A stretch of 46,137 nt of DNA from positions 1-46,137 of the forward strand of contig JARSSH010000065.1 in the NCBI GenBank assembly GCA_029624815.1, in the 5' to 3' direction. Each line of letters starts with the position of its first letter. Position 1 is the stretch's first letter. This document shows, piece by piece, positions 1 to 7,696 of this stretch. The translations under genes were made by a program, and so were the position numbers. The notes beneath the pieces were generated by a model that ran no database searches, was not told the DNA's origin, and saw only the letters and a list, made by a program, of their open reading frames with translations. The stretch is from Candidatus Competibacter sp. (GTDB lineage: Bacteria; Pseudomonadota; Gammaproteobacteria; Competibacterales; Competibacteraceae).

Positions 1-103
1 CCGGCAGGATGCATCCCGCTCCTTCACTTTTCCAGCAAGTCTAGGACTTCACCGCAGGATGCATCCCGCTCCTTCACTTTTCCAGCAAGTCTAGGACTTC
101 ACC
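1..103. repeat. Left-end repeat: 50-bp unit in tandem, also terminal inverted repeat
   Basis: Positions 4-53 and 54-103 are two identical 50-bp copies in direct tandem. Positions 1-53 are also found, perfectly and inverted, at 46085-46137. Read on the minus strand, outwards from the window, the unit has AAGGAG four bases before an ATG, so it looks like the 5' end of a gene that continues beyond the window. A mobile-element end at an assembly break is my inference; no transposase is visible. Confidence 0.85.
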
Positions 104-360
104 GCCGTGCAATTCCTGGTTCGTGAGCGATATATCACGGGGAGCGTTTTGGATGTTGATGGAGGTGTCCGTCTCGGTTGATGGGATCTACGTTCAACAA
201 AAGGTTCCAGCCGATTGTCTAAAGTGCCGCTCGCACCACTTTGGTTAGCGGCGGACCCCTGCGTTGTCGCGGACGCGAAGCGTCCGTGACAACAGGGCGA
301 CATTACGTCAGCGAACACGCCGATTACACTTTTCCCTTCGCGAGGATTTGAAGGAACGGT
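104..360. other. Leader region of the left gene cassette, with a strong hairpin
   Basis: No gene seen on either strand. A long imperfect hairpin lies at about 256-297 (loop GAA at 277-279, a two-base bulge and one mismatch in the stem). A smaller one at about 206-247 pairs CTAAAGTG with CACTTTGG. They could be terminator-like or remnants of a recombination site; neither has the full attC core pair. The bases before 361 contain GAAGGAAC, a usable ribosome-binding site for the next gene. Confidence 0.4.
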
Positions 361-1002
361 ATGTATCTACCTGAGTACTTTGAAGAAAGACGGGAGGAAG
401 AGCTTCACCGCGTGATACGGGAGTACCCTCTTGGGGTGCTTGTACTCAATGGGCCGAACGGCCTGAATGCGAATCATCTGCCCTTCGAGCTCAGCCAGGA
501 TGATGGCAAGCGTGGACGTCTGCTCGCTCACGTCGCGCGCAACAATCCCTTGTGGCAGGAGACGAAGGATGGCGACGAGGTTCTTGTAATCTTTCGTGCC
601 GCCAATGCCTATATCTCACCCAACTGGTATCCGAGCAAGCACCAGTTTCACCGGCAAGTCCCAACTTGGAACTACCAAGCTGTGCACGCTCACGGAAAGA
701 TTAAGATTCGCGATGACGAAAGATTCGTGCGTGGGGTCGTGGCACGTCTCACGCGGGTGAATGAGGCACGCACAGGATCTGACAAGCCTTGGAAGATGAC
801 CGATTCCTCAAAGGAATACATAGACCAGATGCTGACCTCCATCGTCGGCATCGAGATTGAGATTGCGAAGATGATCGGCAAATGGAAGCTCAGCCAAAAC
901 CGGGAGGAGCGAGATCGCATCAACGCCGCCGAAGAGTTGCGGAAGCGTGGCGAGCAGATCACTTCCGCAGCTATGCTGGCCGCTTTAGACAACGGAAGCT
1001 GA
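361..1002 (+). CDS. PaiB-like FMN-binding protein
   Basis: A 213-residue protein of the PaiB/FMN-binding split-barrel family. The start MYLPEYFEE, the segment GLNANHLPFEL near residue 35 and SPNWYPSKHQ followed by VPTWNYQAVHAHG (residues 85-112) are family hallmarks for FMN/flavin binding. The length matches the family, about 205-215. PaiB proteins are described as transcription or protease-synthesis regulators in Bacillus, but most bacterial copies are uncharacterised. Start chosen from GAAGGAAC upstream. The stop is only four bases before an attC-like site, so the gene looks like the cargo of an integron cassette. Base composition is less GC-rich than the core genes further in, in keeping with acquisition. 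No operon partner is present. Confidence 0.85.
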   Translation: MYLPEYFEERREEELHRVIREYPLGVLVLNGPNGLNANHLPFELSQDDGKRGRLLAHVARNNPLWQETKDGDEVLVIFRAANAYISPNWYPSKHQFHRQVPTWNYQAVHAHGKIKIRDDERFVRGVVARLTRVNEARTGSDKPWKMTDSSKEYIDQMLTSIVGIEIEIAKMIGKWKLSQNREERDRINAAEELRKRGEQITSAAMLAALDNGS

Positions 1003-1006
1003 TGCC

Positions 1007-1084
1007 GCCCAACAACGCGATGCACCTGACCGTCAACGACCGGCTTCACTACCTGTTTCCGGCAGGTGATCGCAAGCGTTGCGC
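1007..1084 (+). mobile_element. attC-like recombination site after the PaiB-like gene
   Basis: The 5' core GCCCAAC (1007-1013) fits RYYYAAC. The 3' core GTTGCGC (1078-1084) fits GTTRRRY except for one base. Inside, GCGATGCACCTG (1017-1028) pairs with CAGGTGATCGC (1063-1073), leaving one extrahelical G, a structural hallmark of attC sites. Length 78 bp is within the attC range. It starts four bases after a stop codon, as in integron cassettes. No integrase gene is in the window. Confidence 0.7.
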
Positions 1085-1281
1085 GGACGCTTGGCCCCCG
1101 CGACAACGGGGTGGCGGATGGCTCCACTGATTGCTTGGCGCTTCGCGCTGCACAACCACGCGGATCAAACCGACATCGGCCGCCCAGAATTGTGTTTGTC
1201 CGGACTCACCGGTTATCCGTTACCCCGCCAGGCTGCCCCGCTTCGCACGCTGATCTGGGATGCTGATCCAAAAAAGAAAAG

Positions 1282-3405
1282 CTATTGCCATTTCAGCCGT
1301 TCCAGCCGCCACCAAGCCTCCAGGACGCAGGCTACTGACCAGGCTTGAGCGGGCGCGCCGCGCGGGACGTGGGGCGGGGCGCCGTCGAGGATTTCGCTGA
1401 CTGTGCCCAAGCCGGCATCCAACAAGTGATCGCGGACGGGGTGCAGGCGGGCTTGGGCCGCCGCCGCGTTGCCGTGGATGCGATACTCCGCCAGGGCATA
1501 ATGTCCCAGCAGCCAGGCCCAGACCGGTCCCTGATGATAACCGCCGTCGCGTTCCCAAACCCCGCCGAGATAGTAGGGGCGATAATCGGGATGGCTGGGC
1601 GCCAGCGAGCGCAAACCGTAAGAAGTCAGCAACTCTTGCCCACAAACGCGGACCACAGCCTGCTGAACCTCCGGCTCCAGCGGACTGTGCGGCAGACTGA
1701 CGGCGAAAATCTGATTGGGGCGGACGGTGGGATCGTCACCGCTAGGACCGTCCAGCACGTCGAACAGGCCGGCGGCGTCGGGACGAATGAAGCGCCGAAA
1801 GCCTTGCCGGGCTTGAGTGGCGAGGTCTCGGTAGGAGGCAGACGGTTGCCCCAACTGCTCGGCAAAGTCGGCCATGATTGCCAAGGCGTTGTACCAAAGC
1901 GCGTTAATCTCGACCGGCTTGCCAATGCGCGGCGTCACCACCCAGTCGCCGACCTTGGCGTCCATCCAGGTCAGTTGCACGCCCGGTCCGCCGGCATGCA
2001 GCAGGCCATCAGCCAGGTCCATACCGATTCGGTAGCGTGTCCCCTTGACATGCCAGTCGATCATCTCGGCCAGCACCGGGAAGACTTTGGCCAGTGCTGC
2101 CTGATCGTCGCTGGCTTCCACATAGGCCCGCCATGCCTCGAAATACCACAACGCGGCATCGACGGTGTTGTAGTCCGGCGTCTCGCCCGCGCCGGGGAAG
2201 ACGTTGGGCAACATACCCTGATCAACAAAGCGGGCGAAGGTCAGCAAGATGCGCCGGGCGCTGTCGAGCCGTCCGGTCGCCAGCGTCAGTCCCGGCAGGG
2301 CGATCATGGTGTCGCGGCCCCAATCGCCGAACCAGGGATAGCCGGCAATCACCGATTCGCCGTCAGGCAAAGCCGGCACCGGGCGAGCGAACAAGAAGCT
2401 GTCGGCGGCCAGCACCAGTTGATCGATCCAGTCGGGCGGTGAAATCCCCCCGGCTTCGCCATCCCCCTTTGGTAAAGAGGGGTTGGGGGGGATTTGGAGG
2501 GATGGCCGAGCGTGTTCGATCAATGCCACCTCATGGTCGAGAAACCGTTGCAGTGCGGCATCCAAATCGGCGGATGCTTCCTCGCGCAGGCTGGCGACCA
2601 CGCCGACCCAGACGCCGGGGCGCAGCGTCAACAGCGCATGGCCAATGCACAGATGCGCGTCCCGCTCCGGCAAACCGCGTTCCCGCTCCAGCGGTAGGTC
2701 GAAGTTTTCGATCCAGTCCCACTCAGTTTGAAACTGACCGCCCGCCGCCTGAAAATTGAGTTTGAACCGGTCGGGACAGACGACATGCAGTTGTTGCTCA
2801 ACGATCTCCACTTGCGGCGCAAAGCCGCCGGGATTCATACCGACGTGATGGTCGCGGGCGTTGACCAGCAAGCGGACGCGCAAAGATAAATCCCCCGTAA
2901 CTCCCCGTTTTCCAGAGGGAGAGACGAAAATCCCCCCGGCTTCGCCACCCCCCTTTGCCAAAGGGAGGTTGGGGGGGATTTCCAGCCGCCAGGCGATATA
3001 AACCGTGTTCGCACCCGGTTCCAGCCAGATACGCTGTTCAACCGTCCGGTCGCCCAGGGCGTAACGCCATACCGGCATCCGGCCATGCAGGTGGAAGGAT
3101 TCCAGATGAACGTGGCCTTCGGGGCTCACCACTCCGCCGCCCCAGCGGTTGCTGAACAGCGGGATTTCCCGGTCGCCGTCGAGTAGGGTGGCATCAGCCT
3201 TGGTGAACACCAGCCAACGGCCCAGCGGCGGAAAAACGGGCGCGATGAGCAGGCCGTGATAACGCCGGGTCAGCGTGCCCGCGATGGTGCCGGCGGCATA
3301 AGCGCCCAGGCCGTTACCCAGCCACCATTCGCGCCGCTCGGCTTGAGCGAGATCGCCGCAAATGGCCCGTCCGAAACGAATGAAATCAGGAAGTTGATCG
3401 TTCAT
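1282..3405 (-). CDS. Glycogen debranching enzyme (amylo-alpha-1,6-glucosidase family)
   Basis: A 707-residue protein of the bacterial/archaeal GDE family. The N-terminal domain holds WWLGNGLGAYAAGTIAGTLTRRYHGLLIAP (split here as WWLGNGLGAYA and TRRYHGLLIAP). The C-terminal (alpha/alpha)6 catalytic barrel has PWFGDWGRDTMIALPG, NTVDAALWYFEA and the tail WERDGGYHQGPVWAW. It would hydrolyse alpha-1,6 branch glucose in glycogen. The start at 3405 is preferred over an upstream ATG at 3453 because it overlaps the GMC oxidoreductase stop in an ATGA arrangement and has GGGAG upstream. Two in-frame 18-codon insertions, from a palindromic repeat, lie at about residues 142-159 and 304-321. It is last in the SDR-cyclase-GMC-GDE operon. 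Confidence 0.9.
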   Translation of the reverse strand: MNDQLPDFIRFGRAICGDLAQAERREWWLGNGLGAYAAGTIAGTLTRRYHGLLIAPVFPPLGRWLVFTKADATLLDGDREIPLFSNRWGGGVVSPEGHVHLESFHLHGRMPVWRYALGDRTVEQRIWLEPGANTVYIAWRLEIPPNLPLAKGGGEAGGIFVSPSGKRGVTGDLSLRVRLLVNARDHHVGMNPGGFAPQVEIVEQQLHVVCPDRFKLNFQAAGGQFQTEWDWIENFDLPLERERGLPERDAHLCIGHALLTLRPGVWVGVVASLREEASADLDAALQRFLDHEVALIEHARPSLQIPPNPSLPKGDGEAGGISPPDWIDQLVLAADSFLFARPVPALPDGESVIAGYPWFGDWGRDTMIALPGLTLATGRLDSARRILLTFARFVDQGMLPNVFPGAGETPDYNTVDAALWYFEAWRAYVEASDDQAALAKVFPVLAEMIDWHVKGTRYRIGMDLADGLLHAGGPGVQLTWMDAKVGDWVVTPRIGKPVEINALWYNALAIMADFAEQLGQPSASYRDLATQARQGFRRFIRPDAAGLFDVLDGPSGDDPTVRPNQIFAVSLPHSPLEPEVQQAVVRVCGQELLTSYGLRSLAPSHPDYRPYYLGGVWERDGGYHQGPVWAWLLGHYALAEYRIHGNAAAAQARLHPVRDHLLDAGLGTVSEILDGAPPHVPRGAPAQAWSVACVLEAWWRLERLKWQ
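2442..2495. repeat. 54-bp palindromic element inside the debranching gene, copy 2
   Basis: The element starts AAATCCCCCC and ends GGGGGGATTT, so its ends are inverted repeats. It differs at a few positions from the copy at 2928-2981. At 54 bp it is an exact multiple of three and keeps the host frame, adding 18 residues that include PKGDGEAGGIS. Confidence 0.85.
2928..2981. repeat. 54-bp palindromic element inside the debranching gene, copy 1
   Basis: Same element and orientation as 2442-2495, ends AAATCCCCCC and GGGGGGATTT, central part CTTTGCCAAAG. It adds IPPNLPLAKGGGEAGG to the protein. A related but diverged half element (starting AAATCCCCC at 2888) lies directly beside it, so the inserted stretch here is longer, roughly 2888-2981. 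Confidence 0.85.
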
Positions 3406-4844
3406 GCGGGCTGCTCCCGGCGCGACAGTTGTTCCGCCACCCGCAGCGCCCAAGCGTAGATGGTCAGCGATGGATTAACCCGGCTGGAACGGGGCAAGAT
3501 GCTGCCGTCCACTACGTACAGATTGTCCAGGCCATGCACCTTGCCATTGGCGTCCACCACCGACGTCTCGGGATCGTGGCCAGCGACCAGGGTGCCGCAG
3601 GCGTGGGCGGTGCCGGCCAGCGGAATGGTCTTGGCCGCCGCCGGCAGTCCGATCCTCAACAGAGATTGATTGAAGTCGCGCACCAGCCGCCGATGTTCTT
3701 CCCGCGCCGCTGGCAGCCGCGCCGGATCGTAGTCAAGCTGGGGATACTGAGCGCCGTTGGCTTTGGCGACGACTCGGTTGGCTGGATCGGAGCCGTCTTC
3801 GGTTTGCAGGAAGAAGCCATAGGCACGATGACCGAGGGTGCGGGCAAACCAGCGGGGGACAAATCCGGGAATCAGCGTGCTGAGCAGTTCACCGTCGAAA
3901 CCCAGCGGCTGGATGCTGCTGTGCGGCAGGCGTTCGTTGAGCAGCAACAGGGTCTTGCGCAGCAGATCGGTCTTGGGTGTGGCGGAAAACGCCAGCACCG
4001 CGCTGAGCAGGTGGCTCTTATAGTTTCGTCCCACTGTTTTGGCGCACGGCAGCCGTTCGGCCAGACCGGTGGTCGTCAAATAGTTCTGCAACAGGCGCGG
4101 CGAGTGCAGCGCGCCCGCCGCCAGCAGGACGGTCTCCGCCTGGAATTCGCCGCCGTCTTCGCCGCGAACGCCGATCAGGCGCTCGGACCGATCCGGATCG
4201 GCGATGAAATCGCGAACCGTCTGCCCCGTCAGGATGGCGAGGTTGGGTAGATGTTGAACCCGCTCCAACAAAGCATGCTGACCGTCGGCCTTCAGGTTCT
4301 TGACCGAGGCGAAGGCGTCGAAATGGGCGGCTTCCTCGGGATGTTGAACAATGCTCGGGTCCAGCGCCAGCGCCAGCGGCCGGGCGTGCCAGCCGGCGCC
4401 GTTGCCGGTCAGCTTGCCGACGATGGCACGCAGATCCGGTTCCGGCTCGAAGCGATGGACGCCCAGCAACTCCTCGGCCTGTTCGTAGTACGGCGCCAGT
4501 TCCGGGTAGGCCAGCGGCCAGGGCAGACATTGATGCGCCGGCTCGGCCTCGAATTCGTGTGGTTCGAAGCGCGCCAGAGCCGCGCCGTACCATTTGGTCT
4601 TGCCGCCCAGGTTGAAATACTCCTCCGGCTCGAAGGCGCGACCCTTGCGGTCCAGCCACGGCTCCTTGCTCTTGAATATCCCTTGCCGGATGACCTTGTC
4701 CACGTCCAGGGTGCTGCCGTCGCGCGGCAGTTCCAGGCCCTTTTCCAGCAACAGCACCCGCCGGCCGTCGCTCGCCAGACGGTAGGCGGCGGCCGAACCG
4801 CCCGCGCCGGAGCCGACGATGATGCAGTCATAGCGTTCGTTCAT
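3402..4844 (-). CDS. GMC-family oxidoreductase
   Basis: A 480-residue FAD-dependent glucose-methanol-choline oxidoreductase. The N-terminal dinucleotide-binding motif is CIIVGSGAGGSAAAYRLA (residues 7-24), followed by LLLEKG. The C-terminal GMC signature region has GTAHACGTLVAGHDP, DNLYVVDGSILPRSS and NPSLTIYAWALRVAEQL, with the usual asparagine after the proline-rich turn. The substrate is not predictable; sugars, alcohols or sterols are known for the family. No signal peptide is visible, so it is probably cytoplasmic or a peripheral membrane protein. It sits 13 bases after the cyclase-family gene and overlaps the debranching gene by four bases, so the genes are co-transcribed and translationally coupled. 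Confidence 0.88.
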   Translation of the reverse strand: MNERYDCIIVGSGAGGSAAAYRLASDGRRVLLLEKGLELPRDGSTLDVDKVIRQGIFKSKEPWLDRKGRAFEPEEYFNLGGKTKWYGAALARFEPHEFEAEPAHQCLPWPLAYPELAPYYEQAEELLGVHRFEPEPDLRAIVGKLTGNGAGWHARPLALALDPSIVQHPEEAAHFDAFASVKNLKADGQHALLERVQHLPNLAILTGQTVRDFIADPDRSERLIGVRGEDGGEFQAETVLLAAGALHSPRLLQNYLTTTGLAERLPCAKTVGRNYKSHLLSAVLAFSATPKTDLLRKTLLLLNERLPHSSIQPLGFDGELLSTLIPGFVPRWFARTLGHRAYGFFLQTEDGSDPANRVVAKANGAQYPQLDYDPARLPAAREEHRRLVRDFNQSLLRIGLPAAAKTIPLAGTAHACGTLVAGHDPETSVVDANGKVHGLDNLYVVDGSILPRSSRVNPSLTIYAWALRVAEQLSRREQPA

Positions 4845-4857
4845 GATGGCTTTCCTC

Positions 4858-5913
4858 TCAATACACCGCCGCCGGGGCGATCACCGCCGCCGTGGAGCCA
4901 CGAGTCTTGGCATGAGTTACGGTGAACAGGAACTCGTGGACGCCGCGCCGGGCCAGTTCCTCGGTCGCCAGATTCTCCAGGCCGAACAGGCCCATTTTCA
5001 CGTACATGGTTTGGGGCACCAGGAACGGACGCTCCGGGTCCTCGCCGGGCACCGGTCCGTAGCTCCAGGTATCGGCGCCGGTCAGAGCGATGCGTTGCGC
5101 GTACAACCAGTTCACCACTTCCAGACCAGGCCCCGGCTCGCCGGAGAGAAACTCGGCGTTGTTCTTGCCCCACAGTCCGCCCCAGCCGGTGTGAAACAGC
5201 ACCGCGTCGCCGGGTTTGACGGTCACGCCCTGTTTCTTTAACGCGCCCTGGACATCGGCCAGTGTGATCACATAACCCTTGGCCAGCCGCTCCACGTCCT
5301 TGTAGGCCGCGATGTCGAGGAGCACGCCGCGAGTGACGATGGGTGGCACGGTTTCCATGCCAAAGCGATTCAGGCCCCAGGACTCCACCACATCACGCGT
5401 GGTCCAGCCGTTATAGAAACGGTTGCCGATCTGAATGTGGCCGATGGAATCCAACTGGGTGCCGACCTGGAAGGTGCCCGCCTGGATTTCGGTGATCCAG
5501 TTGATCCGGTTTTTGCCCCAGCCCTGGCCGTCGCTGTCCGGGCGGCGCGGGTTGGTGAAATGCGGGGAAACGTCAGCGGTCTGGTGCCAGTAGCGGCCGG
5601 GAAACTTGGGGGCGTCCTCGTCCAGCACCCGACCCAGATCCACCACTGTCCCAGTTTTCACCAACGCGGTTGCGGCTTTTACCGCGTCTGGGGTGATCTC
5701 GTTGAGGGTGCCGAGTTGATCGTCCGCTCCGTAGCGGCTCGGCCACCACGGTTGCACGTCGGCGGGCAGACCGGTCCGGTCAGCGCGGGAATCCGTGGCA
5801 ACCGGCGTTCCCACCTCGTTGGCGGCCCAGCCGCCGGGCGCTTGCGCTACCAGGTACAGACCGAACAGCGCCAACCACAGGGAATGGGCGTGACGTGAAG
5901 AAATCCGCTTCAT
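4858..5913 (-). CDS. Secreted cyclase-family (kynurenine formamidase-like) hydrolase
   Basis: A 351-residue member of the cyclase family (PF04199 type), which includes metal-dependent kynurenine formamidases and related hydrolases. The N-terminus MKRISSRHAHS followed by a hydrophobic stretch and GGWAANE looks like a Sec signal peptide. The metal site motif appears as FQVGTQLDSIGHIQIG (near residue 150), where the usual GTHxD histidine is glutamine, as in a known subfamily. A later motif DAVLFHTGWGGLW and ALTGADTWSYGP are also typical. Start set at 5913 because ATG follows the upstream stop as TGACATG. Its role in the operon is unclear; a lactone or ester product of the neighbouring dehydrogenase is a conceivable substrate. 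Confidence 0.82.
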   Translation of the reverse strand: MKRISSRHAHSLWLALFGLYLVAQAPGGWAANEVGTPVATDSRADRTGLPADVQPWWPSRYGADDQLGTLNEITPDAVKAATALVKTGTVVDLGRVLDEDAPKFPGRYWHQTADVSPHFTNPRRPDSDGQGWGKNRINWITEIQAGTFQVGTQLDSIGHIQIGNRFYNGWTTRDVVESWGLNRFGMETVPPIVTRGVLLDIAAYKDVERLAKGYVITLADVQGALKKQGVTVKPGDAVLFHTGWGGLWGKNNAEFLSGEPGPGLEVVNWLYAQRIALTGADTWSYGPVPGEDPERPFLVPQTMYVKMGLFGLENLATEELARRGVHEFLFTVTHAKTRGSTAAVIAPAAVY

Positions 5914-5914
5914 G

Positions 5915-6736
5915 TCAGCCGCCCATGTCAAAACCGGGATAGAGGGTCATGCCGCCGTCCACATACAGGGTCGCACCGGTCACATAGTCGGAATCGTCCG
6001 AAGCCAGCCAGACCGTGGCGCGGGCGATGTCTTCCGGCTCGCCAACCCGGCGAGCGGGAATCAGCTTGAGCAGTTCCGCCTCGGCTTCGGGGGTCATCCA
6101 AGCGGCGGTATTGATCGGGGTCTTGATCGCGCCGGGCGAGATGGCGTTGACCCGGATGCGCTGCGGCGCGAGTTCCTGGGCCATGGTCTTCATCATCATG
6201 CTCACCCCGCCCTTGGAGGTGGCGTAGTTGACGTGTCCCGCCCATGGAATCACGTCATGCACGGACGAGATGCAGATAATCTTGCCGGCGACGTGCGACA
6301 GTTCCGGCACGACGCCGCGATGGAGGAATTCGCGGACCGCGGCGCGGGAGCAGAGGAACTGGCCGGTCAAGTTGATATCGATGACCTGTTGCCAGTCGGC
6401 CAGACTCATTTCGACCAGGGGCGCATCCTTTTGCAGACCCGCGTTGTTGACCAGAATGTCAACGCTGCCCCAAGTTTCGATCATTTGGGCGAACATCGCT
6501 TCGACCTGATCTTCCCGGCTAACGTCAGCGCGGATCGCCAGCGCCTCGCCGCCGTCGGCCTGGATTTGGTTGACCACCGTGTGCGCTCGCTCCGCGCCGC
6601 CGGCGTAGTTGACGACGACCTTCGCGCCGGCCGCCGCCAGCGCCTTGGCGATGGAAGCGCCGATGCCGGAACTGGCTCCGGTGACCAGGGCGCGTTGGCC
6701 TTTCAGAACATGTTGGTTGGCGCTGATCAGCGGCAT
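5915..6736 (-). CDS. Short-chain dehydrogenase, glucose 1-dehydrogenase-like
   Basis: A 273-residue classical SDR. Cofactor motif TGASSGIG (residues 19-26), structural motif NNAG, catalytic Ser in ICISSVHD and the Tyr-Lys pair in NYATSKGG, then ISPGAIKTPIN. The C-terminus YVTGATLYVDGGMTLYPGF is like glucose 1-dehydrogenases (beta-D-glucose to gluconolactone, NAD(P)+). Substrate assignment rests on resemblance only. A strong AAGGAG lies eight bases before the ATG. It is the first gene of a four-gene operon with a secreted hydrolase, a GMC oxidoreductase and a glycogen debranching enzyme, which fits a role in glucose or oligosaccharide oxidation. Confidence 0.85.
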   Translation of the reverse strand: MPLISANQHVLKGQRALVTGASSGIGASIAKALAAAGAKVVVNYAGGAERAHTVVNQIQADGGEALAIRADVSREDQVEAMFAQMIETWGSVDILVNNAGLQKDAPLVEMSLADWQQVIDINLTGQFLCSRAAVREFLHRGVVPELSHVAGKIICISSVHDVIPWAGHVNYATSKGGVSMMMKTMAQELAPQRIRVNAISPGAIKTPINTAAWMTPEAEAELLKLIPARRVGEPEDIARATVWLASDDSDYVTGATLYVDGGMTLYPGFDMGG

Positions 6737-7046
6737 GGGTATTCTCCTTAATTAAAAGGTTCAGGGAATGATTCGAGGGGACGGGGTAACTTTGGTCGCC
6801 GGGAGGCGCAATGGAAACCGCTTGGTCTTGTTACGGGCCGTCAAACTGAGCAAAGCCGGTGATATATCCAGACTCAGTACACCCCCTATTCTCCATTTTC
6901 TGGAATAAGCCTGATTGGCGCTTGTGGAAGCAGAAACAGATGACTGGTTCATGACATCACCTCACAACGAAATACGATTCGCGATCGAGTCGCCGCCAGA
7001 TCATTCACTCGGAAAGATCCGGCTGGCGATTTCGAGGCGCCGGGAT
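6737..7046. other. Non-coding gap upstream of the SDR operon
   Basis: About 310 bp between the SDR start and the end of the small secreted-protein gene. I see no convincing gene. It must hold the promoter of the minus-strand SDR operon, but no clear -35/-10 or -24/-12 pair stands out. The octamer GATATATC at about 6860 recurs in the palindrome at 7508-7519. Confidence 0.5.
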
Positions 7047-7349
7047 TTAGCCGCGATCGTTAAAACCGCTCGCGATGCTCGACAGCATTCTGGAGATGGC
7101 GGTTTCACCAACGATCCTGGAGTTGGCCGTTTCATTTGTGGCCGGCTCCCGGTCGTTAAAACCAATTGCCGTCACCGTCGTGTCGGCATACCGGACGCCC
7201 GGCGCGCTCGGCGTGTTTTGGCTCGATCCGACATTGCTGATGGCGTTCGTATAGGAACTGCCGTGATTGAAAGGCTCCGCGCGGGCGGTTGCGCTTAGGG
7301 TCAGGCCGGAAGCCAGAACCAACAAGGCGGTCGTGATGGTCTTGTTCAT
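7047..7349 (-). CDS. Small secreted protein of unknown function
   Basis: A 100-residue protein. MNKTITTALLVLASGLTLSATARA is a clear Sec signal peptide with cleavage after ARA. The mature part is about 76 residues, rich in Ser, Asn and Thr, has no cysteine, and contains the short repeats IGFNDRE and ASGFNDRG at its end. I do not recognise a family. AGGAG lies eight bases before the ATG. A sigma-54 type promoter is placed about 55 bases upstream, and the next gene upstream encodes a sigma-54 activator, so expression is probably switched by that regulator. No stable operon partner downstream. Confidence 0.7.
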   Translation of the reverse strand: MNKTITTALLVLASGLTLSATARAEPFNHGSSYTNAISNVGSSQNTPSAPGVRYADTTVTAIGFNDREPATNETANSRIVGETAISRMLSSIASGFNDRG

Positions 7350-7403
7350 GGGGTACTCCTCATGGGTTGGTTTAAAGATCTCGTTGACTGACGATCTCTA
7401 ATT

Positions 7404-7419
7404 AGCAACCCTCATGCCA
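7404..7419 (-). promoter_or_regulatory. Sigma-54 (-24/-12) promoter for the small secreted protein
   Basis: On the minus strand the bases read TGGCAT-GAGGG-TTGCT, matching the sigma-54 consensus TGGCAY-N5-TTGCW at every key position, with GG at -24 and GC at -12 correctly spaced. The predicted start of transcription is near 7392, giving a leader of about 43 bases before the ATG at 7349. The neighbouring gene 7697-9673 encodes an activator that such promoters need. Confidence 0.75.
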
Positions 7420-7507
7420 CATCGAACTATCTAATAAATAATTTTAAATATCATTAGGTTGCGGTTTATCCAAAAATCCATGAGAGATTAGCGATAGAGT
7501 AAGTCCC

Positions 7508-7519
7508 GCGATATATCGC
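7508..7519. promoter_or_regulatory. Candidate activator-binding palindrome
   Basis: GCGATATATCGC is a perfect 12-bp palindrome about 90 bp upstream of the -24 element, a usual distance for an enhancer-type site of a sigma-54 activator. A second imperfect palindrome, GCGGCTGTTAAAACCGC, lies at 7585-7601. Which protein binds is inferred from proximity only. Confidence 0.35.
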
Positions 7520-7696
7520 AAAGCCATTAAATAACGCGGTGGCTGTTATCGCTTGAAGAGGCGCAACCGACAATTTGGTTTCCAGCGGCTGTTAAAACCG
7601 CCTTCAGCCGAATTTGGTGGAGGGAGATTCGCAAGGAGGCCACCGGTCGGAAACCGATGGCTGAGAGAATAAAAGCGAGAAAGAGGGGGTTCCGAC

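Noticed and set aside
1-103. CRISPR array from the tandem 50-bp repeat
   Set aside because: The copies are directly adjacent with no spacers and no cas genes are present.
206-250. A complete attC upstream of the PaiB-like gene (GGTTAGCGG)
   Set aside because: GTTAGCG does not fit GTTRRRY and no RYYYAAC partner pairs with it.
6915-7298. 127-codon plus-strand frame
   Set aside because: It is antisense to the secreted-protein gene, which has a signal peptide, a ribosome-binding site and a promoter; composition looks like a shadow.
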